Positions 54,095 to 64,000 of a stretch of 64,000 nucleotides of DNA are shown one piece after another. Every line of letters starts with the position of its first letter. The stretch's first letter is position 1. Under the pieces are notes generated by a model, which worked only from the letters and a program-made list of their open reading frames with translations, had not been told where the DNA came from and made no database searches. A program made the translations under genes and the position numbers. The DNA comes from Populus alba (taxonomy: Eukaryota > Streptophyta > Magnoliopsida > Malpighiales > Salicaceae): assembly GCF_005239225.2 (NCBI RefSeq), contig NC_133292.1, positions 12,549,965-12,613,964 on the forward strand, given 5' to 3'.

Positions 54095-55424
54095 TAATAA
54101 TTTGTCCTGGTTATTTTATAGGAAGGTACGAGGAAATTAACATCATAAAAAGGACCGGTTTCAAACTAAAACAATTTAAATTATATAAATATTAATCTTT
54201 ACTCATTGATAATAATTGAAATATTTGCTTATTCATCTCATGACAGTCCAGTTCCATATCATAATCAATTAAATTGGAAAATGATATAATCTTTAATTGA
54301 TTTTTTAAAAAAATCAAATCAATGCCTATTATTCAAAATCTTGCAGTCTAGTCCATTATCATTCACCTTTAATTGATTCAAAACAATCAAATCAATGTCT
54401 ATTGTTTAAATTCTTGCAATTTAGTCCACTATCATTCACTGACATTTCATGCCGGTCTTCCTTCACAAAGCTATGGATGATAGTCATGGTCGATCATGGA
54501 ATTTTTTTTTTCTGGGGGGGGGAGGTCAAATCGTAAAGCTTCAGATCTTGAAGAACTGGTTTTGTTTTTAGTTTAAAGACGGGGAACTGATTTGTAGCCA
54601 GCCCTCCATTTTTGTTTATTTTTTAATCTAATCTCTCATGTGGTTCATTGAATGCAAGAAGGAACTCTACGGGATCCTTTTTCTATCTATTTTTGTGCCG
54701 GCAAATAGTTTAATTTTACAGTCAAAATTAGATTACTATTTTTTTTAATTCTTTTACGTGTGCCCGCTCTTAGAAATAATAGTGAAAAGCTCAGCTAAAA
54801 GTGCTTTGGGAATATTATTTTTTTTTGCTACTTTTAAGCAAAGCATTTGAATAACTTTTTTTTTCCTTTTTCAAATACATAAAAAACACGTGGGATGATA
54901 CACAAGAGAAAGTGGTCCAAATTACTGGAATTTCCCCAAGTGATTGATTAGCACGTGTTAATATCAAATTTGTTTTTCTTTTTAAAACAAGCTGAGAAGA
55001 GAGCAAGGATAAATCAGATATAAAATAATGAGGGTTTAAAGTTATAATTATTTTTTTTTTTTAATTAAGAAATGAGAATCTTACTCTGTTTTTTGATAGC
55101 CTTATTTCTCTCTCTCTAATAATTTGTTATTTTATAATATTAATAGTAATAATATTTCTAGACCAACTTTCACGACCTCCTTTATAATCCAAACTTTATG
55201 ATAACTTAATCAGGAATTTTATTATTATATTATAAGAAAAACCGTCACGGCACTTTCACATTAAAAAAAAGTAACGCAAGGAAGTCTAGCAGAAAATTCC
55301 TAAATAAGATTATAAAAATCCACCCTTGACTCTTCCAACCCTCCATTCAATAAGATCCTTTCCTCTCTCTTCGCTCGGCTCAAACCTCCACTCTTGAAAA
55401 TCTTCCCAAACTTCGTAAGCATCA

Positions 55425-56438
55425 ATGGCTGCTCTCCCCACACCACCACCACCAACCACCATTCAAGGTGGAACCATCTCTACTCTCCACCCTGACATCC
55501 TCCAAACCCATATCCTCACCCTCCTCGATGGCCCAACTCTAGCAGCTACAGCCTGTGCATCATCAGAATTGCATGCTCTCTCCACAGAAGATAAACTCTG
55601 GCAAAAAATCTGCACTTCCACTTGGCCATCTATTAATGATCCGATTGTTAGAAGCATCATCCCCACCTTCCCTTCTGGCCACCGGTCATTTTTCTCTGAC
55701 TCATATCCTCTCCTCCACCACAACCACCATAGCTCATCGTTTCCGACTACAAGCACTGAATGCTTTGTCTCAGCAGTTGATATTTACTACAAAAATGTTC
55801 CAATTTTCTCAAAAGTTGAAACGACTGAGACCTTGTCTGATTGGTTCAAGAGCTCTCCCTTCAGGCTTGACTTACTCGAGCCCAAAGAGTTTGTGCAGAC
55901 ATGGATACAAAACCAACCAAGTGAAAAGGAATTGTCCGTGGAGCAGCTTGAAGAGAATATAACGTTAAGTTGGATTTTGATTGATCCAAAAGGGAGAAGG
56001 GCCATGAATTTGTCAAGCGAGAGGCCGGTGTCAGTGCAGAGGCACTGGCTAACTGGCGAAGTGGTGGTGAAGTTTTCCACCATCATGGCCGGAGACGGGG
56101 GGGAGAAGGAGTATGTGGAGTGTGGAGTGATGGTTTGTTGTGGGGAGAAGGAAGGAGGGGAGGTGGAGGTGAGAGAGGTAAGTTTGTTAATGGAGGATAT
56201 GGAAGGGAAGAACTTGACTGGGAAGGATGGTTTGGTAATTTTGCAAGAGGCAATGGAGAGCGGGGAGAGGAGGAAAGGGAAAGGCAAAGAAGGGAAAGGA
56301 AGGTACGAGGAATTTGTTGAGAGGAAGAAGGAGAGGAAAGAAAGGATGAAGAAATTGGAAAAGGCTCTTGACATGGCTTGCATTGCTACAGGGATTGCTG
56401 TTTTTGTGTCCTTTTGGACCTTCATTTTGTTTAGATAA
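55425..56438 (+). CDS. F-box protein with C-terminal membrane anchor (At2g27310-like)
   Basis: An intronless frame encodes 337 aa. A Pro-rich start (MAALPTPPPPTTIQGG) leads into an F-box at about residues 19-65 (LHPDILQTHILTLLDGPTLA, then LWQKICTSTWPSI). F-box proteins bind SKP1 and bring substrates to SCF ubiquitin ligases. The middle matches the Arabidopsis At2g27310 group: FVSAVDIYYKNVPIFSKV, WFKSSPFRLDLLEP, ENITLSWILIDPKGRRAMNL, RPVSVQRHWLTGEVVVKF. A lysine/glutamate-rich, probably coiled stretch (about 280-310) precedes a single hydrophobic segment at the extreme C-terminus (IATGIAVFVSFWTFILF). This suggests a tail-anchored F-box protein; the target is unknown. The ATG follows a CT-rich leader and is the first in frame. 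A long minus-strand frame over 55787-56425 is a compositional shadow. Confidence 0.92.
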   Translation: MAALPTPPPPTTIQGGTISTLHPDILQTHILTLLDGPTLAATACASSELHALSTEDKLWQKICTSTWPSINDPIVRSIIPTFPSGHRSFFSDSYPLLHHNHHSSSFPTTSTECFVSAVDIYYKNVPIFSKVETTETLSDWFKSSPFRLDLLEPKEFVQTWIQNQPSEKELSVEQLEENITLSWILIDPKGRRAMNLSSERPVSVQRHWLTGEVVVKFSTIMAGDGGEKEYVECGVMVCCGEKEGGEVEVREVSLLMEDMEGKNLTGKDGLVILQEAMESGERRKGKGKEGKGRYEEFVERKKERKERMKKLEKALDMACIATGIAVFVSFWTFILFR

Positions 56439-56440
56439 AA

Positions 56441-56463
56441 AGAAGAGAGAGAGAGAGAGAGAG
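56441..56463. repeat. GA microsatellite in the F-box gene 3' UTR
   Basis: Dinucleotide GA run starting a few bases after the stop codon. Confidence 0.9.
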
Positions 56464-57790
56464 GAAAGGTAAAGTTTTTTATACATAGTGATGGTAATTA
56501 ATGTTTATAACAAAGAAAATTAGAGGGAGGTAAAGAGAAATTAGGGAATATTGACTATTTAGTAGTATTTATCCATTAATTAATTATATTTGAAAGGAAC
56601 AGAAAGAAAGATAAAGCAAGGGTCCAAGTGCTGTACAGGTTTGAACAAGGCATGCTACCTTTGAATTATCAATTGGATTGGCTCTAAACAATTTCAAGCC
56701 AGTGAAGCTGTCTTTGTTTGATTTTTGACTTGGTGTCCTATTTCCAAACTTTGATTATCTAATCACTGTGTCTTCTTGTGAATTTCCGGTGTTCTTATAT
56801 GGTGGCGGGCAGTTTACGCAGCACGAGAAAGTTGAAACAATAACAGATTATTGTATCCATCTTATAACTAGATAACTAATCATAATTCGTGTAAGAGATT
56901 GATATGACATCAACAACATTTCTTCATTAATCGAGTTAAAAATCTCAGACCAGACTAGTATTAAGAATATGAAAGAAGAAGAAGAAGAAGAAGAATTCTG
57001 TGGATACATTTCTTCATTAATGTATCCACAGTCCCTTTTGAATCAAGTTCTTGGTCATATCCATGGGATTTCAAAAGCTTTAGAATGCTAAAAAAGAAGA
57101 AAAAAAAAAACAGGGAGACCATTGTGCTAATTTTATTATATATTACAGCTGCTCTGCTGTTATCATTTTTGTTTTCATTTCATCTTAGAGTGTTCTTGCA
57201 CCACACATGAACACGCACAGCTAATTATTGGCGGAAGAAAGGACGATGTGGCGCTAGCAAGAAGCCGGCCAGTAAGTTATAACAGTTGAGTGGTTTGAGA
57301 ATTCTTTATGCTCCACTACGACACGTAAGTTATAGCTGTGCCGGCTTCTTGCCATCTTTGCCTTTTCGGCCCCCTTTGCTGCTCTGTGTTCTTCTCCCCC
57401 ATTTTATTCATGAGTTAATAATGAATCTGTTGCCAGCACCTTCAATGAAATCGAGAGACGCAATTCGACAATATCTTGGGATATGAATGCGTGCGTTTAG
57501 AATAAGAAGCTTATAAATGAAGTTGTTTCTCCTTGATGGTTTCATGAAACAATTTCTCTAGCTGGGTCACTCTGTCCCGGACTTTTCAGGGCTAGAGCGG
57601 ACCACACACAGCAGCAGCCTTAAACACAATTTGACAGTCTTTTGCCCGATCTCAATCTGGGCCAAGTTCAAAACATCAAGAGCAGCCCATCGTCACTCCT
57701 CCGCGTTCCACGAGTAGAGAGCTTGTGGATAGCATTCTCTTCCGTATCAAATCAAACCATTTCTGTCCCCACTTTATCCATGCAACTCCT

Positions 57791-57848
57791 ACGTGGCAGC
57801 ATGCCATTGATCCACAGCACATCCATGCAATCTTTCTCTTCCATAAAA
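57791..57848 (+). promoter_or_regulatory. G-box-like element and TATA-like box before psaO
   Basis: ACGTGGCA at 57791-57798 is a G-box-type core common in light-regulated photosynthesis promoters. CCATAAAA at 57841-57848 is a TATA-like site, 113 bp before the ATG. Light control is inferred from these motifs and the gene's role. Confidence 0.4.
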
Positions 57849-57960
57849 CATCTCCATCTCATACAGAACAAAGTCCTCTGACCCCATCGATCACCACCAC
57901 CACCACCGTTCGTTTTCGGTACAGTTAAACCTTCCTCAGCAACAAAACTACTAAGCAATC

Positions 57961-58775
57961 ATGGCAGCAACACTTGCTAGCTCATCAGCTGTTATAGGGT
58001 TGGGCAGTAGCACACTTCCATCCCCTTCTTGAGCTTCTTCGCCAAAGAAAATCTGCCTTAGCTCTGGTACTTAGTTTCTTTAGCAATTCACCTCTAATTT
58101 CTTGAAGCTGAAAAGGTGAGTTTATCACACTGAAAGAAAGCATAGCAATTTACTTCTAATTTAATATTTTCAGGATTTGTGAAATCTCCGGTTGCAGCTA
58201 GAAGCCCCTTGAGGCTAGCAGGTACTCACGGAGGAAAGTTCATGTGGTAAGTGCTGAATGTTATAATAATCATGTTTGGTTGATGAGATTTGAGATGATC
58301 ATGCAGCTATTTTTTGAAAATTTGATCAATTAAATGTAATTAAGGGCTGTTCAATTTGTTTTTCCTTAATTCTTCGTACGTGTTAGCTTTGAGAGGGATT
58401 GGCTGCGCAAGGACCTGAATGTGATAGGGTTTGGACTGATAGGGTGGCTAGCACCATCAAGCATACCAGCAATCGGCGGCAAGAGCTTGAGTGGTCTCTT
58501 CTTCGAGAGCATTGGCACTGAGCTTGCTCACTTCCCTACACCTCCTCCTCTCACTTCCCAGTTTTGGTAAGCACGTAATTAATTAAAAATCCTGCTTTGT
58601 CAAATGCTCACTCAAGGAGTTCTTATTAAGACTGTAAGATAATTAAGGTGCAAAGGGTTGATCTGAGTCTTAAAAATTGAGCAGGTTATGGCTGGTGACG
58701 TGGCACCTAGGGCTCTTCATTTGCCTTACATTCGGGCAAATTGGCTTCAAGGGAAGGATTGAGGAGTACTTCTAA
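57961..58775 (+). pseudogene. PSAO: Photosystem I subunit O (psaO) with premature stop in transit peptide
   Basis: PsaO is a small nuclear-encoded thylakoid protein on the PSI side that docks LHCII during state transitions (known). Exons 57961-58066, 58174-58246, 58387-58566 and 58685-58775 join in frame with good GT-AG sites and span 149 codons. The mature part is undamaged: CFERDWLRKDLNVIGFGLIG, WLAPSSIPAIGGKSLSGLFF, ESIGTELAHFP, two membrane spans, LWLVTWHLGLFICLTFGQIG and a C-terminal EEYF. The start MAATLASSSAVIGLGSS is a normal PsaO transit peptide. However, codon 24 (58030-58032) is TGA, between SPS and ASSPKKICLSS in the same frame. A CGA-to-TGA change is the simplest cause. No other Met upstream of the mature protein follows in frame, so this allele should give no imported PsaO. 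An assembly error or a very recent null are both possible. Confidence 0.72.
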
Positions 58776-61700
58776 ACTTAAGTATTAGCTAGTCTGCCTT
58801 TTGTTTGTAAATATATATATATAGTGTGTCTTCACCTCAGCTTCTCTTTTCTACTTGTTCAAAAGCACTTTCTTTTTTCTCTTCCTTGGTTATACGTACA
58901 ATGTTTGTATGTATAATTAATGTATTATGCATCTAGCTAGCCATGATCCAATTGAAGGGTAAAAAAAGAGGAGTGGGTGAGGAATAATAGTTCCCATTTT
59001 TGTTGCATACATTATTGTTTGGGGTAAAATATTGCTAAAAAGAAAAAAAAAATGCATTAAGCCAAGGAAAAGTGGAAAACACCTCTGTTTATGATGATAA
59101 TTTAATCTAAATTCTATGAATATCACCTTACCTCAATAAATAGGTATTTTTTTATTGATTATCTTACTTGATGAATAATAAATAAAATATAAAATATTAT
59201 TAAACCCGAACGGAAATATAATTCAAACCTAATCCTAGATATATAGATATATATGTAAAATATCTATATTTTTCTAACACAACATAATATATATGTTTCT
59301 CAATATTAATATAATATATGTATAATATTTATAATTTTGTTATTATATATGTTTGTCTGTGTGTGTGTATATATATATCACTATTTTATTTTTACATTGA
59401 ATAAATAATAAATAATACTTAAATATAAATATCCAAATTAAAACTCAATAACTAAGATATGAATATCAGTTTTTTTTTTTAATTTTCTAAAATATATAAT
59501 GAATAAAATATAGATATAATAAAAAATTTATCCATAAATAGCCATCACCGTCGCTTCTCCATTGGAAAATTATTAGCTATGCTCTTTTGACCATATCGAG
59601 TCATGAAAATGTTTCAATAATTAATTAAGCTCTTTCTGTCTTGCTTAATTGTAACGTGCAAGATGGACTTAATTAACTATGATAGATTGCTCTTTTCCTT
59701 TGAGAATATGCCAGCAATCTCGCCATACCTTTTATAGAATAATAAAAAAAAGATAAATCTTGGAATACGAAAGTCCTGATCTCATAGAAGCCGACATATG
59801 ACGCCACGATTTGAGCCAAGAATGTGATGCGGAGATTTGGGCACATTTATGATTAGTGACCCTTCTGTAGGAGAATAACAAAATTATGAGGACATAATTG
59901 ACCATATCAAAGTTATTTAAAATAAATAGACAAGTGATGAAATAATACTTTATCAGTATGTTTTTATTAATAAATATTGGATAAAAAAATATATGGATAT
60001 AATGTTTTATTTATTTTAAATGCGTTAGGCTAGTATATGCCAACACCAAACATGTTTTAATAGAAATGTGCTAAGTCTTATGTTAACCAGATCTATTCCT
60101 AGGTGAGCTTGACATTCTGCCAAACCTAGCCTCGAATGAGTCCAAATCTATCATAACTTGTTATGTCTTTATCTTTTAGCAATATAAAATAAGTAGAATA
60201 TATCTTATAATATAATTCAAAATATCACAAAGATAAAGTTACACTCCAATTTTTTTCCCTAAAAATGAACAAAATTCATGAGTTATAAATACGCTATGAG
60301 ACATTCAAAACAAATGTTCATAATCTTTATTCTCTACTACATATATATTTTTGGAGTATTTTTTTTATAATATTATTGTATTTTTTCTCTCTAAAAAAAA
60401 TACTTATTTAAGTATCAGAGAATCCATATTTCCATCAAAATTTTTTTTTTTTATAGATACTAACCATAAGTTACCTTATCCTACAGGATATCAAATACAA
60501 ACTATTAACCACCTTAACTGAAAAAAAATAAATGAAATTGCTAGAACTAATTGACCAACTATATAACTTGAAAGTTTTTTCTCAAACTACTTAATTTTTG
60601 GTACTTTCATCAATAAGAAAACTCATTTTATTTTTAATTAATTTCAATACAAATATTGTTCCATGTGCTGGCGTATGAATTTATACCATGGTCACATGTA
60701 ATGGTACTCTTAACAATAGTTGATTATGTTCACAATATATTAATTAAATCAAGAAGACAAGAGGGTCATTTTCTAAAATAACGAAAGAAAACACAAGAAA
60801 CCATGTTATCTAGCCCGGAAAAAACCAATTGAATGCAGCCAATACACGATATTACAAAGTTATTAAACCCCAATACAAACCCGTAGATTAACCTAAATTC
60901 ATCCCGTTAAATCACAAAAACATTGTTTAAAAAATTTTAAAAATTAAATCTTGAATCATTTGAATTTTAAATTAATTTATTAGACCGGGTTTAATAATAA
61001 CAGTTACTGTGGATAATAATAAAAAAATACTATTAATTTCGCCCCAGTTAATTCAGTCAGAAATATTAAAACAGGTAAACAAAATTATGACTGGCCACCG
61101 CATGAATGATTTAAGTGATATGTATATTAACGTGGTTCAATAATCCTTGTCCACGTATTAATTAATCCATGAAAAATCAATAGGTCAAGAACACGACCGG
61201 AGAATATGACAACTAATTATCCTGTTTTAACTTGCTTACTTCTAGAATGATTTAGCAGGAGAATTATTCTCCTCTTCGGTCAAGAAGCTTCTGTAGATTT
61301 TAAAAAAGAATAATAATATAATATTTCTTTCATGGTTGCTCCAACAATGACACCACATAACATTCTCCTCTTCGTTTTTACTGAATAATATACGGCGTTG
61401 ATCTGCAACAATTACTGTGTTATTAATTTAATAAAGCCACTGTGATATTTCCTCGGAATATTTATGGTAATTTACAATAATAATCTTATGTATAACACAG
61501 TAATAGAGATCATTCAAAAATAAAACAAAAATCCCCTTTGTGTATATATCCAAATTCAATCACCTTTAATATTTTAAACTTTCCTTTCTAGATATTGTAA
61601 AGACATTAATTAAGGTATCTTATTGCAAGAGATATTTTTTATAATTTAATGTAAAATGGGGTTGTGTTAAATTTTCAACCCTTTAAATGGTTCATGTAAT

Positions 61701-64000
61701 TCCACAATATCTGATGAAAATTATTTTAATGGATGCTAAATCAATTTTATCTCATTTATAAGAAGCTTTAATGGTATATAATAAAATTTTACTTTTGATT
61801 TTAAATATTTTATGAAAAAAAATGTCAAATTTAACATTTTAACATCGAGATTTCAAAGAATAAAAGCAGTAATGCTCTCTTTATATGATTTTATAGATTT
61901 AATGAATCTTGAGAAACAAAAAAATAAATTAAAAATAACTTCTATAATCTTAAAAGACATATATTAAATGCACCTGCATGATTGTAAAAGAAGAAGAAGA
62001 AGAAGCTTTTAAACACAATTGTGTTCTTGATTAATTGTATCTTTAGATCTATCCATGATTTGTTGTAATATTATAACAAGTTTTTGGGAAAAATGTTTAG
62101 TATAATTATGAAAGATAAAAGAATAAAAGGAATTCTTTAGTGTGGTGAGTAATTACAGCCAAATTCTAATTTTTTGGTTATGTATTTATTTTTATTTTTA
62201 TTTTTCTAGTTACAAGTCGAAAGTTAAATTAAATAACTCGAGCTGGTTTAAAATATTATTGTTTTTATTTTTTTTAAATAATAATAATTTTTTTAATCAA
62301 AATGAATTTTGATATTACTAAATTTAACAAAGTAAAATTTGATTTAATTTAACTTAAAACTTCATCCAAATTATTGGGTAAATAGCTCGAGTACTGTAAT
62401 AAATAACACTGCAAATTTACAAGTAATTAGGAATCTCGAGGGCCACCATCACCATTCAATGAGAGATCAACGTACGATATATATAGTGATATAATGATAC
62501 CTGAACCACCTGATTTATTTTCTTTGGTAAAAAGATAGGGTCATTTTATTGCCCCTGGCAGTGAACTAGCTAGGTATACCTTTGCTAAGGGACAAATGGT
62601 GGGGTGGCCCTCCGTCCAACAGGACCTGGGTGTCTTTTTGTCCCAAACCTTGAGTGCCGTTAGTGGGTCCTGATTACGTTCATGGCCCTCCCACCTCCGT
62701 TCCTCCACCGCACTGGTTCTTTGCTTTTCTTGAGTACCGCAGGACCAGATGGCAATGGTACTCGTTTTTTATGATCAGTATTTGTCATAATTTACCTCAA
62801 CAGAGAGGATATATATAAATGGATTTCTAATAAAAATGCATGGTGGTCAGGTAGCAGCTTTCATGGAGGCAAAATTAAGCAGAAAACCTCCATTGATAAA
62901 TGCAAGATGTCTTTTATCTTAAAAATTTTTCCACAATTTCATCTCAGTACTTCCATCGAAATGGAACCATCCATGCATGTGGTTGGTGATCAAATACGTA
63001 TAGACAACGGGAAGATCAAGGGCAAAAACCTTTAGTTCAAATTATAAGTTTTTTTTTTTTGTCAAATAATTATCTAATCCAATAACTTAAAGCTATTAGG
63101 TGAGGTCTTATGATATGATTTATATTATTCTCTAATACAATCCCTTAAATAAAAGTATTTTGGACTTGAAACTTACATAAATCTACATTACTTTGTGCTT
63201 ATTTTTTACCAAATAAATGAGGATTATGAGATTTGAACTCGTGATTTATTTATCATTAAGACTCTGATATCATGTTAGAAAATCATCTTAACCCAATAAT
63301 TTAAATTGTTAAATAAAATTTCAAAATATAATTTATATATTTTCATTAAGCTTTTAATATGCTGTTCTTGGATACGAAGACAGTAATTGAGGTACTGGCG
63401 CCGATTAAACGGTCATTGGAATTATTGGTCTTGTGCATTTTCCCATCTGTCATATTTGTGTAGAAGCCCTTGTTTTAGTTTTAGTTTTTTTATTTTAATT
63501 TCTATCCATACAACGTGACATGTTAGGGCTATGTTGTGGGATTGGAGGACAAGGTTGTATCCGATCATGTGTTTTCACAGAGTCGCAAAGAAAATGTCAA
63601 AGGCAAAAATTAATTGATTTTCTGCATGATAATCTTATATAATCAATCTTGCCAACTACTACATCTTAAGATCAGGCGCTCAGCCCCTTAATGTAATATT
63701 TTTGTTGCTTGAAGTTGAATTTGTTGTCTCAATCAAAATTATTAAATGTTACCTCCTCCTATGATTTGTTCGCGTGATTTATAGATGTTGAACGAAGTTA
63801 TTTTTTTAAAAAATTAAAATAATATTATTTTAATTTATTTAATTTTTAAATCAAACTGGTTTTGATTGGTTTATTTTTATACTTATTTTTTTATAAAAAA
63901 AATCCCAGTCCAAACTAAGTCATCAAACCGACATGTTCAAATCAAAACAATCACCTATCTTGGTTTGTTTAATGAACCCTACTTCAATTTCAAATCATTA
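58776..64000. other. Gene-free AT-rich flank
   Basis: The psaO 3' region is followed by 5 kb of AT-rich DNA with short TA and GT runs (59359-59378). One GC-richer patch lies at about 62555-62760. No exon series, RNA gene or transposon end could be supported. Confidence 0.4.

Larger units (their letters stand above)
52933..55424. other. Intergenic AT-rich DNA and F-box gene promoter
   Basis: Contains two forward copies of the dispersed AT-rich repeat (53345-53545 and 53640-53790), a TA microsatellite (54063-54091) and the leader and promoter of the F-box gene. The 55360-55424 segment is CT-rich, typical of a plant 5' UTR. Confidence 0.4.
56439..57960. other. Intergenic: F-box 3' region and psaO promoter
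   Basis: A GA run (56441-56463) follows the F-box stop at once. A GAA run lies at 56970-56994. A 13-bp inverted repeat (57257-57269 / 57340-57352) and light-promoter-like motifs before psaO follow. No other gene is supportable. Confidence 0.45.

Noticed and set aside
55787..56425. Minus-strand open frame of 212 codons
   Set aside because: It lies entirely opposite the F-box gene and is Ser/Phe/Pro-rich because the sense strand is purine-rich; a shadow.

Overview
The window is nuclear DNA from a flowering plant. It is AT-rich, its genes are split by short GT-AG introns, and every recognisable product is a plant protein. Exon structure, protein similarity and the repeat style suggest a woody eudicot such as Populus (Salicaceae); that assignment is inference. 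All gene models were built by reading exons and splice sites by eye against remembered family features. No alignment or database search was run.

Left half (1-37.3 kb), gene-dense. 5'-truncated ELM1, a DRP3 recruiter for mitochondrial fission (1-4133 +). A CASP Casparian-strip membrane protein (5746-6642 +). OTLD1/OTU6, an OTU deubiquitinase with a C-terminal UBA-like region (8864-12676 +). The decapping activator DCP1 (14157-18591 +). A 109-aa single-RRM protein probably sent to an organelle (20719-22299 +). Nicalin/NCLN, a multi-exon ER membrane protein (24054-30373 -). An AtpI/CGL160-like plastid membrane protein (34107-37321 -).

Right half (37.9-64 kb), repeat-rich. A RuvB-like 1 (RIN1) copy is broken by a frameshift, a lost splice acceptor and a changed AAA+ arginine. 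A 1.44-kb foldback element with 8-bp target duplications (hAT-like) lies 46 bp after its stop. Then come a collapsed LINE relic, a tRNA-derived SINE, a trinucleotide microsatellite and a Helitron candidate full of T-rich repeats. Two further loci follow: an intronless F-box protein with a C-terminal membrane anchor (55425-56438 +), and psaO, a photosystem I subunit with an in-frame TGA in its transit peptide (57961-58775 +). The last 5 kb is AT-rich and holds no gene I can support.

The genes are unrelated housekeeping or tissue-specific loci, as is usual in plants, with no operon-like logic. The points most worth a second look are the psaO stop codon, the decayed RIN1 copy with its adjoining foldback element, a GC-AG intron in OTLD1, a possible 15-residue cassette exon in NCLN, and a plastid trnH fossil at 19.6 kb.
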